From contig JABUSX010000341.1 of assembly GCA_021442545.1 (NCBI GenBank), positions 1 to 9,571 on the forward strand: DNA of 9,571 nucleotides, read 5' to 3'. Numbering within the stretch: position 1 is the stretch's first letter; every line of letters starts with the position of its first letter. This DNA comes from Eubacterium sp. Lineage in GTDB: Bacteria > Bacillota > Clostridia > Lachnospirales > Lachnospiraceae. Positions 1 through 5,777 of this stretch are shown here, in pieces. The notes beneath the pieces are model-generated. The model was not told the DNA's origin. It saw nothing but the letters and a program-made list of their open reading frames with translations, and made no database searches. Both the position numbers and the translations under genes were made by a program.

Positions 1-627
1 CTGGAGGGGCTTTCTCTTCGGAATGTCGAATTAAAGATCCGCTGCGGGAAAAAGATTTTTTCTGATTTCGGAGAGATGCTTTTTACGCATTTCGGAATAA
101 GCGGACCGCTTGTCCTGACTGCATCAGCCAGATTCGGTAAAATTCTCGAAAATGAAAGCTGTCCGGCGTTCATTGATCTGAAACCCGCAGTCTGTATTGA
201 GGAACTGGACCGCCGGCTGATCCGTGAGTTTTCCGAAGCTCCGAACCGTTCTCTGAAAAATGTTCTCAGAAAACTGCTGCCGGCCAGTCTTTGTCCGGTT
301 ATGGCGGAGTTATCCGAAATCGGGAAAGAAACAGCGGGAGAAATACCTGTCCGGGATATCACAAAAGCGGAACGCCATCGGCTTGCAGAGCTTATAAAAG
401 CCTTTCCGCTGACGATTACGGGAACCGGACGCTGGGAGGAAGCTGTCATCACACAGGGAGGGATTTCCGTAAAAGAGATCGACCCTGCCACGATGCAGTC
501 CAGACTTTGTCCGGGATTGTATGCGGCCGGCGAGGTACTGGATCTGGACGCATTAACCGGCGGTTTTAATCTTCAGATCGCCTGGACGACCGGTTATGCT
601 GCAGGTAAGGCTGCAGGAAAAAGCTGA
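1..627 (+). CDS. HI0933/BaiN-like FAD-dependent oxidoreductase, 3' part
   Basis: The frame is open from the first base, so the gene starts upstream; 208 C-terminal residues are visible, about half of the usual ~400-residue protein. The family binds FAD and is annotated variously as NAD(P)/FAD-dependent oxidoreductase, aminoacetone oxidase-like or BaiN-like; the true substrate is usually unknown. Two family signatures are visible. The first is GEMLFTHFGISGP (visible residues 24-36), in the inserted substrate-side domain. The second is GLYAAGEVLD followed by GGFNLQIAWTTGYAAG (about 172-201), the C-terminal FAD-contacting segment that ends the Rossmann domain. The N-terminal GxGxxG dinucleotide motif must lie outside the window. 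A 63-bp gap without a terminator separates it from cmk, so co-transcription is likely. The family call is firm; the reaction is not determined. Confidence 0.9.
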   Translation: MEGLSLRNVELKIRCGKKIFSDFGEMLFTHFGISGPLVLTASARFGKILENESCPAFIDLKPAVCIEELDRRLIREFSEAPNRSLKNVLRKLLPASLCPVMAELSEIGKETAGEIPVRDITKAERHRLAELIKAFPLTITGTGRWEEAVITQGGISVKEIDPATMQSRLCPGLYAAGEVLDLDALTGGFNLQIAWTTGYAAGKAAGKS

Positions 628-690
628 AAGAAATCGTGACATTTACTGCCGAAGTGTTTAAAAGGAGCAAAGGGAACAAAAGGAGAAAAA

Positions 691-1374
691 ATGGGCTTTC
701 AGATTGCAATAGATGGTCCGGCGGGAGCCGGAAAAAGCACAATCGCAAAGGCTGCCGCATCAGAACTTGGCTTTGTTTATATTGATACGGGTGCCATGTA
801 CAGAGCGCTGGGTCTTTTCTGTCTGCGTAAAGGAATCAATATTCAAAGCGAAGAAGATGTAACAGCCTGTCTTCAGGATGCGGAGGTTGATCTGGATATG
901 TCCGGAGGAATACAGCATGTTCTGCTGAACGGAGAGGATGTGAACGGATACATCCGGACGGAAGAAGTCGGGATGGCCGCATCCGTTGTCAGCCGGTATA
1001 AGGAAGTTCGCGCCGGTCTGGTCGGAAGACAGCAGAAGATCGCCGGCTCTCAGAATATCGTCATGGACGGACGGGACATCGGCACAGTTGTGCTTCCGGA
1101 TGCTCAGCTGAAGATTTTTCTGACGGCAGGAGTACATGTGCGTGCCTTACGCCGGCAGAAGGATCTGGAAATGAGCGGAAAAACAGCTGACCTTAAAGAA
1201 ATTGAAAAAGATATTGAGGAGAGGGACCTTCAGGACAGAACCCGAAAGGAGTCTCCTCTGGTACAGGCTCCGGATGCCGTTTATCTGGACACATCAGATA
1301 TGACGATTTCGGAAGTAACAGATTACATCCTGAATCTTGCAGAAACAAGAATGGCACAGGGCAGGGAATTATGA
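691..1374 (+). CDS. cmk: Cytidylate kinase, (d)CMP kinase
   Basis: Phosphorylates CMP and dCMP to the diphosphates using ATP, in the cytoplasmic pyrimidine salvage and nucleotide supply pathway. The 227-residue length is normal for the family. Visible motifs are the P-loop GPAGAGKS (residues 9-16), the YIDTGAMYR segment (30-38) typical of CMP kinases, the CMP-binding DGRDIGTVVLP (126-136), and the lid and base region RDLQDRTRKESPLVQAPDA (178-196). The ATG start is supported by AGGAG at 681-685 with a five-base spacer in a purine-rich stretch, and the protein begins MGFQIAIDGP as expected. The stop overlaps the ispH start (ATGA, 1371-1374), which implies translational coupling. The gene order with ispH and the S1 gene is common in Clostridia. 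Confidence 0.97.
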   Translation: MGFQIAIDGPAGAGKSTIAKAAASELGFVYIDTGAMYRALGLFCLRKGINIQSEEDVTACLQDAEVDLDMSGGIQHVLLNGEDVNGYIRTEEVGMAASVVSRYKEVRAGLVGRQQKIAGSQNIVMDGRDIGTVVLPDAQLKIFLTAGVHVRALRRQKDLEMSGKTADLKEIEKDIEERDLQDRTRKESPLVQAPDAVYLDTSDMTISEVTDYILNLAETRMAQGREL

Positions 1375-2222
1375 AGGTGCTGAAAGCTAAAACGGCCGGG
1401 TTCTGCTTTGGTGTCAGAAGAGCGGTGGATCTGGTCATACAACAGGCCGAAAAACAGAACGGGCCTGTATATACGTACGGACCGATTATTCACAACGAAC
1501 AGGTAGTAAGCGAACTTTCCGGAAAAGGTGTCCGCGTCCTGAATTCACTGGACGAGCTGAATACACTTAAGGAAGGAACTCTGATCATCCGTTCCCATGG
1601 CGTATCACGCAGGGAAGAGGAGATTATGAAGCAATCGGGACTGAAGATCCTTGACGCGACCTGTCCCTTTGTCAAAAAGATCCACCGTATAGCCGAAGAA
1701 GCCGGACGGAGCAGAAAAACCTTTCTCATTGCAGGAGACCCGGATCATCCGGAGGTAAAAGGGATTACCGGCTGGACTTCCGGAAGAACGGAAGTGATAC
1801 GCGATGCAGAAGATGCGGCCCGGATCCCGCTGGCGGAAAATGAACATTTTGTACTTGCGGCTCAGACCACTTTTCACGCCGGAAAGTTTCAAGATATTGT
1901 TGAAATTTTAAGGGAAAGGGGTTATGATGATTTCGTTATGAATACCGTCTGCAGTGCCACGGATGAGCGGCAGGCGGAAGCGCGGGAGATCGCAAAAACG
2001 GTAGATGCTATGGTTGTCATAGGAGGCAGACATAGTTCAAATACACGTAAACTGGTTGAGATCTGCAGTGAAAGCTGCAGAAATACTTACTTTATTGAGA
2101 CACTGGGTGACTTGGATTCGAAGCCTTTTCAATCATTCTCGTGCGTAGGTATCACAGCCGGAGCATCTACACCTAACAGTATTATTGAGGAGGTTACGAA
2201 ACATGTCAGATCAAAGCTTTGA
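1371..2222 (+). CDS. ispH: 4-hydroxy-3-methylbut-2-enyl diphosphate reductase
   Basis: Last enzyme of the MEP isoprenoid pathway; it reduces HMBPP to IPP and DMAPP with a [4Fe-4S] cluster, in the cytoplasm. The 283 residues match the short single-domain form. The three cluster cysteines are in the expected contexts: C12 (GFCFGVRRAV), C98 (DATCPFV) and C194 (NTVCSATDER). H41 (PIIHNEQV), H126 and E128 (GDPDHPEVKGITGW) and T166/T167 (QTTF) match the active-site residues known for E. coli IspH. The ATG overlaps the cmk stop. The 3' end overlaps the start of the S1 gene by 20 bases in another frame, so it is not the fused IspH-S1 protein found in many Clostridia. All key residues are present, so it should be active. 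Confidence 0.97.
   Translation: MKVLKAKTAGFCFGVRRAVDLVIQQAEKQNGPVYTYGPIIHNEQVVSELSGKGVRVLNSLDELNTLKEGTLIIRSHGVSRREEEIMKQSGLKILDATCPFVKKIHRIAEEAGRSRKTFLIAGDPDHPEVKGITGWTSGRTEVIRDAEDAARIPLAENEHFVLAAQTTFHAGKFQDIVEILRERGYDDFVMNTVCSATDERQAEAREIAKTVDAMVVIGGRHSSNTRKLVEICSESCRNTYFIETLGDLDSKPFQSFSCVGITAGASTPNSIIEEVTKHVRSKL
2187..2193 (+). promoter_or_regulatory. Ribosome binding site of the S1-domain gene
   Basis: GAGGAGG lies inside the ispH coding region, nine bases before the ATG at 2203. It is the strongest Shine-Dalgarno match in the window and decides the start of the S1 protein: the in-frame TTG at 2185 lies upstream of it and cannot be the start it serves. Its strength fits a gene that must be translated more than ispH, but that is inference. 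Confidence 0.85.
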
Positions 2223-3360
2223 AGAAATGCTGGACGCCCAGGAGAAGATCAATGTCCGCAGCGGTGAAGTCGTCGAAGGAACGGTTTTCGACGTAAAACC
2301 GGATCAGATCATTCTGAATCTGGGAGTGAAATCGGATGGCATCCTGACAAAGGATGAATATTCCAATGACTCGTCTGTGGATCTTACGGCGGTTGCAAAA
2401 CCGGGCGATACGATGGAGGTCAAGGTCCTTAAGGTCAACGACAGCGAAGGACAGATCTTTGTTACGTATAAGCGCCTTGCTGCCGAAAAGGGAAGCAAGC
2501 GTCTTGAAGAAGCTTTCAATAATAAAGAAGTCCTGAAGGCGAAGGTGGTTCGCGTTCTTACCGGCGGTCTCAGTGTTCTGGTAGACGGTGCCCGCGTTTT
2601 CATTCCGGCCAGTCTTGTTTCAGATACTTACGAAAAAGATCTCAGCAAGTATCTGGATCAGGAGATCGAATTCCAGATCATTGAATTTGAGCCGCGCCGC
2701 CGCCGCATCATCGGTGACAGAAAGCGTCTTGTAGCTGCTGAGAAGAAGAAAGCACAGGAAGAACTGCTTTCACGCATCAGCGTCGGTGATATCGTTGACG
2801 GTACTGTCAAGAATATCACGGATTTCGGTGCCTTCATTGATCTTGGCGGAGCAGACGGTCTGCTGCATATTTCCGAAATGTCCTGGGGACGCGTGGATAA
2901 TCCCAAGAGCATCGTAAAGGTCGGCGATCAGGTCAGAGTTCTGATCAAGGATATCCGCGGTGAACGTATTGCGCTCAGCATGAAGTTTGATGATCAGAAT
3001 CCGTGGCTGACGGCTGCTGAGAAGTATGCTGCAGGAACTGTGATCACAGGACGCGTTGCCCGTATGACAGATTTCGGTGCCTTTGTTGAGCTTGAGCCCG
3101 GCGTGGATGCCCTGCTTCATGTTTCACAGATCTCCCGTGATCATGTTGACAAACCTTCGGATGTACTGAGTGTCGGTCAGGAAATTGAAGCCAAGGTCGT
3201 TGACTTCAACAGCGCAGACCGGAAGATTTCTCTTTCCATGAAAGCCATCCAGTCAGATAATGCCGCAACGGCAGCAATGCCTGTTGAAGCAGCTCTTGCA
3301 GAAGCAGAAGAGGCTCCGGCAGAGGAAGCTCCTGTAGAGGAAGCACCGGAAGCCGAATAA
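2203..3360 (+). CDS. rpsA: S1 RNA-binding domain protein (ribosomal protein S1-like)
   Basis: A 385-residue protein of four tandem S1 (OB-fold) domains at roughly residues 19-90, 107-174, 194-262 and 277-347. Domains 3 and 4 carry the typical TDFGAF core, followed by LLHISEMSW and LLHVSQIS; domain 2 carries GGLSVLVDGARVFIPASLV, typical of bacterial S1. The family binds mRNA and in Gram-negatives helps initiation; Firmicute versions have fewer domains and a less certain role on the ribosome. A basic patch (EPRRRRIIGDRKR, 163-175) links domains 2 and 3. The C-terminus (about 350-385) is an Ala/Glu/Pro-rich acidic tail built on a repeat. Codons look more biased than in the neighbours (for example more AAG for lysine), as expected for high expression. 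Start at 2203 is set by GAGGAGG nine bases upstream. Two hairpins follow the stop. Confidence 0.93.
   Translation: MSDQSFEEMLDAQEKINVRSGEVVEGTVFDVKPDQIILNLGVKSDGILTKDEYSNDSSVDLTAVAKPGDTMEVKVLKVNDSEGQIFVTYKRLAAEKGSKRLEEAFNNKEVLKAKVVRVLTGGLSVLVDGARVFIPASLVSDTYEKDLSKYLDQEIEFQIIEFEPRRRRIIGDRKRLVAAEKKKAQEELLSRISVGDIVDGTVKNITDFGAFIDLGGADGLLHISEMSWGRVDNPKSIVKVGDQVRVLIKDIRGERIALSMKFDDQNPWLTAAEKYAAGTVITGRVARMTDFGAFVELEPGVDALLHVSQISRDHVDKPSDVLSVGQEIEAKVVDFNSADRKISLSMKAIQSDNAATAAMPVEAALAEAEEAPAEEAPVEEAPEAE
3304..3348 (+). repeat. 15-bp coding repeat, three units, in the S1 acidic tail
   Basis: Three consecutive degenerate 15-bp units encode AEEAP, AEEAP and VEEAP. The units differ at a few positions, mostly third codon bases, so the repeat is not freshly expanded. 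The encoded tail is acidic and likely disordered. Similar Glu/Ala-rich tails end many clostridial S1 proteins; function here is unknown. Confidence 0.8.
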
Positions 3361-3384
3361 TCTGATCGGATCAAAGTGATCAGA
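3361..3384 (+). terminator. Hairpin directly after the S1 stop codon
   Basis: TCTGATC (3361-3367) and GATCAGA (3378-3384) form a perfect 7-bp stem with a 10-base loop, starting at the base after the TAA. The bases after it (CTTAAAAATTTC) have no good T-run on the + strand, so by itself it is a weak terminator. It may protect the 3' end or act together with the stronger hairpin 17 bases downstream. Confidence 0.5.
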
Positions 3385-3400
3385 CTTAAAAATTTCAAAT

Positions 3401-3435
3401 GGCAGATCTGTCATCAGGCAGGTCTGCCGTTTTTT
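3401..3435 (+). terminator. Rho-independent terminator of the cmk-ispH-S1 block
   Basis: GGCAGATC (3401-3408) pairs with GGTCTGCC (3421-3428) as an 8-bp stem with one G-T wobble and a 12-base loop, followed by G and a run of six T (3430-3435). This is a classical intrinsic terminator for the + strand genes. On the minus strand the stem is followed, after a short gap, by a weaker T-rich stretch (the AAAAA near 3388-3392), so it may also stop transcripts of the convergent exonuclease gene. Confidence 0.85.
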
Positions 3436-3512
3436 ATCGAAGGTATTTCCTGAACCGGATTCTCGAACTCAGACAGCAGTCAGAACCCGGATCCGCGTTT
3501 TGTGAAAAAAGG

Positions 3513-3659
3513 GCATGGGATGTGTCTCTTTTCTCAGTCTCAGTTTCTCAGAACTGCAGTCGCATAGGACGTGCCTCTTTTCTCGGTCTCAGTTTCTCAG
3601 AACTGAAGTCGCATAGGATGTGCTTCTTTTCTTAGTCTTATTTTCTCAGAACTGCAGTC
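3513..3659. repeat. 49-bp tandem repeat, three copies
   Basis: Three head-to-tail copies lie at 3513-3561, 3562-3610 and 3611-3659, each exactly 49 bp. By hand alignment copies 1 and 2 differ at 5 positions, copies 1 and 3 at 6, copies 2 and 3 at 7, with no gaps. The third copy contains the last codons and stop of the minus-strand exonuclease gene. At the equivalent site copies 1 and 2 read TGA instead of TAA, so every copy keeps a stop in the gene's frame. The stretch 3436-3512 between the terminator and the repeat holds nothing I recognise. I could not find a clear terminator for the minus-strand gene in this 277-bp convergent gap. Confidence 0.95.
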
Positions 3660-4945
3660 AGCAGATCATTTACATAAGACCGAATTTTTTTATGATCTGA
3701 AAACCAGTCCGGTTCCGGACGGAACCAGGCCTGCTGTTTTTTTGATGATGCATAAAAACAAGGTCCTGATTTGGTATCCGTACAGGGAAGAAAGTTTCCT
3801 GCGACGTGCTGGTAGCAGGTAGCGGCCGTTGCCTTTTCTCTGCAGGTGCGGCTTGTAAACTGCGCAAGGGACTTATGTATGGCCCGGTCTTCTTCTGGAA
3901 GAAACCAGTAATTTTTATAATCAGAGAAGAAAGAGAGGAGCGTCCCCTCATAGAAAGGCAGATACAGAACTGCCAGGTTACCCGAAAGCTTAAGAATGAT
4001 TCCGGGAGCATCCGGATTCGGTTCGGTATCGGTATTTGTATCGGTGTCTGTTGTTTTTGTTTCTGGTCGTATTTTGTTTTTTTCTGAAAAACGGATTTCC
4101 ATGTGATTTCCCGTAAAATTTCCCTTCAGGATATGCGTGACAGGAAAACGCAGGAATGTATCCATAGTGATTCTGCAAAGTCCGTGAGAAGGGATATCAG
4201 CATCTCGTACAGCAAAGCATCCGTTAAAAAAAGAGGGAAGGGAAAGGAGAGGCAGGATCTCTGCCAGCCCCAGAATATCCTCAAAATTGTGCAGATATAA
4301 TATTTCAAGAAGTTTCGGGTCGGCCAGGCGCAGATAATCGTGATAGACGGAAATCAGATCTTTCCCGCTGAAACTGTCAATTCGATTTCCGGACAGAAAA
4401 TGCTGAAGGTCTTTCAGACGAAAGGAGGAAAGTCCGAGAATTCTTCTGTAAGGCTTCAGAATCCTCATAAGATCAATGCTTTTCTTCAAAAGAACAGAGG
4501 GGCAGTCGAGACCGTAAAAATCATATTTAGTGCGGAGATAAGGCAGATCAAAAGAAGATCCGTTAAAGTGAACGAGTTCACAGGCAGGATGTTCTGTGAA
4601 AAAACAGCCGACTTCTGTTAAAAGTTCTTTTTCGAAGGAAGGTCTTGTCAGGAAATACTGACGCAGGAACCAGCGATCTTCTTTACTGTACAGAATACCG
4701 ATCAGATACAGGTGAGAAGAACGAGAGGATAAACCCGTTGTTTCTATGTCCAGAAATACTGTTTTTTCCGAAACAGGTTTCATATAAGAAGGATCGTTTG
4801 AAGAGGGGCATTCTGAAACGTAAACATCAGAAGATGTATTTTCTGACTGTCCGGATTGTTTCCATATTCCGTAATAAGGGAGAAGATCCTTCATTTTTTG
4901 GACAGATACTTCCGTCTCACGTACCGGTATATTATTATTCATCAT
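3638..4945 (-). CDS. YprB-like DEDD 3'-5' exonuclease domain protein (RNase H fold)
   Basis: A 435-residue cytoplasmic protein with an RNase H-like exonuclease domain at about residues 61-235. Motifs: Exo I VFLDIETTGL (D66, E68), Exo II FNGSSFDLPYL (D133), Exo III LHNFEDILGL (D223), giving a complete DEDD set for two-metal hydrolysis. This matches the YprB/RNase_H_2 family, whose substrate (DNA or RNA) is not settled. A short basic and aromatic N-terminus precedes it. The C-terminal part (about 316-435) holds FYEGTLLSFF, KNYWFLPEEDRAIHKSLA and a Cys-containing ATCY segment, resembling clostridial homologues as I recall them; its role is unknown. The linker 292-315 is low-complexity Thr/Asp. 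ATG at 4945 is chosen because GGAAG (4951-4955) precedes it; ATG 4942 is equally possible. The longer TTG start at 4966 lacks a ribosome binding site. It stands alone, convergent with the S1 gene and divergent from ruvA. Confidence 0.85.
   Translation of the reverse strand: MMNNNIPVRETEVSVQKMKDLLPYYGIWKQSGQSENTSSDVYVSECPSSNDPSYMKPVSEKTVFLDIETTGLSSRSSHLYLIGILYSKEDRWFLRQYFLTRPSFEKELLTEVGCFFTEHPACELVHFNGSSFDLPYLRTKYDFYGLDCPSVLLKKSIDLMRILKPYRRILGLSSFRLKDLQHFLSGNRIDSFSGKDLISVYHDYLRLADPKLLEILYLHNFEDILGLAEILPLLSLPSFFNGCFAVRDADIPSHGLCRITMDTFLRFPVTHILKGNFTGNHMEIRFSEKNKIRPETKTTDTDTNTDTEPNPDAPGIILKLSGNLAVLYLPFYEGTLLSFFSDYKNYWFLPEEDRAIHKSLAQFTSRTCREKATAATCYQHVAGNFLPCTDTKSGPCFYASSKKQQAWFRPEPDWFSDHKKIRSYVNDLLTAVLRK
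4022..4054 (-). repeat. Degenerate 6-bp coding repeat in the exonuclease linker
   Basis: Read on the minus strand, the DNA alternates ACC/ACA/ACG-type and GAT/GAC/AAT codons and encodes TTDTDTNTDTEPN (residues 298-308 and just after). It is a low-complexity Thr-Asp linker between the nuclease and C-terminal domains. Such short repeats change length by slippage in steps of whole dipeptides without breaking the frame. Confidence 0.7.
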
Positions 4946-4950
4946 CAAAT

Positions 4951-4955
4951 CTTCC
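4951..4955 (-). promoter_or_regulatory. Probable ribosome binding site of the exonuclease gene
   Basis: On the minus strand GGAAG lies five bases before ATG 4945 and eight before ATG 4942. No comparable purine stretch precedes the in-frame TTG at 4966. I see no convincing promoter for this gene; weak -10-like boxes (TACTAT, TACGAT) lie upstream without matching -35 boxes. Confidence 0.5.
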
Positions 4956-5037
4956 GTATTGAACAAATCGTATCGGATCTATAGTACTGCATGCCTGCTG
5001 CGCATGGATCCGTGAAAGCATGTCTGCGTATCATATC

Positions 5038-5129
5038 CATGATTCTGTGAACCGGTATCAGGGAAACAGCTGCAGCAGCTGATTCCGACAGAAGATACAG
5101 ACCGCTGTTCACGGTTTCAGTGTATCATG
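5038..5129. repeat. Nested imperfect inverted repeat before ruvA
   Basis: Complementary pairs nest around a centre near 5074: CATGAT/ATCATG (5038-5043, 5124-5129), GTGAAC/GTTCAC (5047-5052, 5107-5112), GTATC/GATAC (5055-5059, 5094-5098), then GGAAACAGCTG/CAGCTGATTCC (5062-5072, 5076-5086) with one A-A mismatch and a CAG loop. The core 5062-5086 is solid; the outer pairs have unequal spacers and could be chance. No T-run follows, so it is not an intrinsic terminator. Together with 4946-5037, where I see only short GCATG repeats, it fills the divergent gap between the exonuclease gene and ruvA. Confidence 0.55.
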
Positions 5130-5143
5130 TTTTGTGCTATAAT
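5116..5143 (+). promoter_or_regulatory. Promoter of ruvAB, extended -10 type
   Basis: TGC followed by TATAAT (TG at 5135-5136, hexamer 5138-5143) is a perfect extended -10 for the vegetative sigma factor. The -35 is poor: TTCAGT at 5116-5121 with a 16-base spacer matches only half of the TTGACA consensus, which an extended -10 can compensate. Expected initiation about seven to eight bases after the hexamer falls at 5150-5151, on or next to the A of the ruvA ATG. I saw no Gram-positive LexA box here, so SOS control is not indicated. Confidence 0.75.
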
Positions 5144-5150
5144 AGCCACC

Positions 5151-5765
5151 ATGATCGGATTTGTGAAGGGCCGCATTGCCGGCATAAAAGAAGAATATGT
5201 AATTGTTGAAAATCAGGGAATCGGATGGCAGATCTATGTGCCGTCCTCTGTTCTGGGAGGGCAGCTCCATGCAGGGGAAGAAGTTCGTCTGTTTACCTGG
5301 CTGCACGTTCGGGAGGATATTCTGCAGCTGTATGGTTTTCTGACGGAAGATGATCTGGATATTTTTAAGCTTCTCATCGGTGTCAGCGGGATCGGTCCAA
5401 AGGGGGCACTCGGCATTCTTTCTTTTCTTTCTGCCGATGAGCTTCGCTTTGCCGTGCTTTCGGACGATGCGGCCAGGATCTCCAAAGCACCGGGTATCGG
5501 TAAAAAAACGGCACAGAAGCTGATCCTTGAATTAAAAGATAAATTCAGCCTGGATGAAGCTTTTGAGAAAAAACTGTCGCATAATGATCAGAATGAAACA
5601 GGTGCACCCGGCATGGCCGGAACTGCTTCCGACGATGCCGTGCAGGCACTGGTGGCACTGGGCTATTCCGGAAGCGAAGCTCTTCAGGCCGTACGTAAAG
5701 TCAAAGCAGACGGGCAAATGGATTCTGAAGCCATTCTGAAGGCTGCCTTGAAATTTATTTTGTAA
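5151..5765 (+). CDS. ruvA: Holliday junction branch migration protein RuvA
   Basis: RuvA tetramers bind the four-way Holliday junction and load the RuvB motor during recombinational repair. The protein has 204 residues, normal for the family. Domain I is an OB fold starting MIGFVKGRIAG; domain II carries two helix-hairpin-helix motifs, LIGVSGIGPKGAL (75-87) and SKAPGIGKKTAQKLILEL (111-128). After a flexible linker (about 140-158) domain III, ASDDAVQALVALGYSGSEA (159-177), is the RuvB-contacting part. The start at 5151 is chosen because family members begin MIG; the in-frame ATG at 5127 would place the promoter -10 box inside the gene. There is no Shine-Dalgarno sequence before 5151 (the bases are AGCCACC), which fits a leaderless message. 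ruvB follows after 12 bases. No ruvC is in the window; many Firmicutes use RecU instead. Confidence 0.96.
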   Translation: MIGFVKGRIAGIKEEYVIVENQGIGWQIYVPSSVLGGQLHAGEEVRLFTWLHVREDILQLYGFLTEDDLDIFKLLIGVSGIGPKGALGILSFLSADELRFAVLSDDAARISKAPGIGKKTAQKLILELKDKFSLDEAFEKKLSHNDQNETGAPGMAGTASDDAVQALVALGYSGSEALQAVRKVKADGQMDSEAILKAALKFIL

Positions 5766-5777
5766 GGATACATTTTC

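Noticed and set aside
2185..2202. Upstream TTG start for the S1 protein
   Set aside because: It sits just before the GAGGAGG that serves ATG 2203, and the extra residues are not part of the S1 family start.
3399..3635. A 78-residue open frame on the + strand after the S1 gene
   Set aside because: It starts in the intrinsic terminator, runs through the 49-bp tandem repeats, has no ribosome binding site and resembles no protein I know. It is a by-product of non-coding sequence.
3513..3659. CRISPR-like array
   Set aside because: The copies are directly abutting with no unique spacers, and no cas gene is in the window.
4946..4966. Upstream TTG start for the exonuclease
   Set aside because: No purine-rich site precedes it, while ATG 4945 and ATG 4942 follow GGAAG at a workable distance.
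5127..5150. Alternative upstream ATG for ruvA, adding eight residues
   Set aside because: The extension would include the -10 box of the promoter itself, has no ribosome binding site, and RuvA proteins begin at MIG.
4967..5150. LexA/DinR box controlling ruvAB
   Set aside because: I looked for a GAAC and GTTC pair with four-base spacing near the promoter; single GAAC and GTTC words occur (GAACC at 5049, GTTC at 5107) but not in that arrangement.
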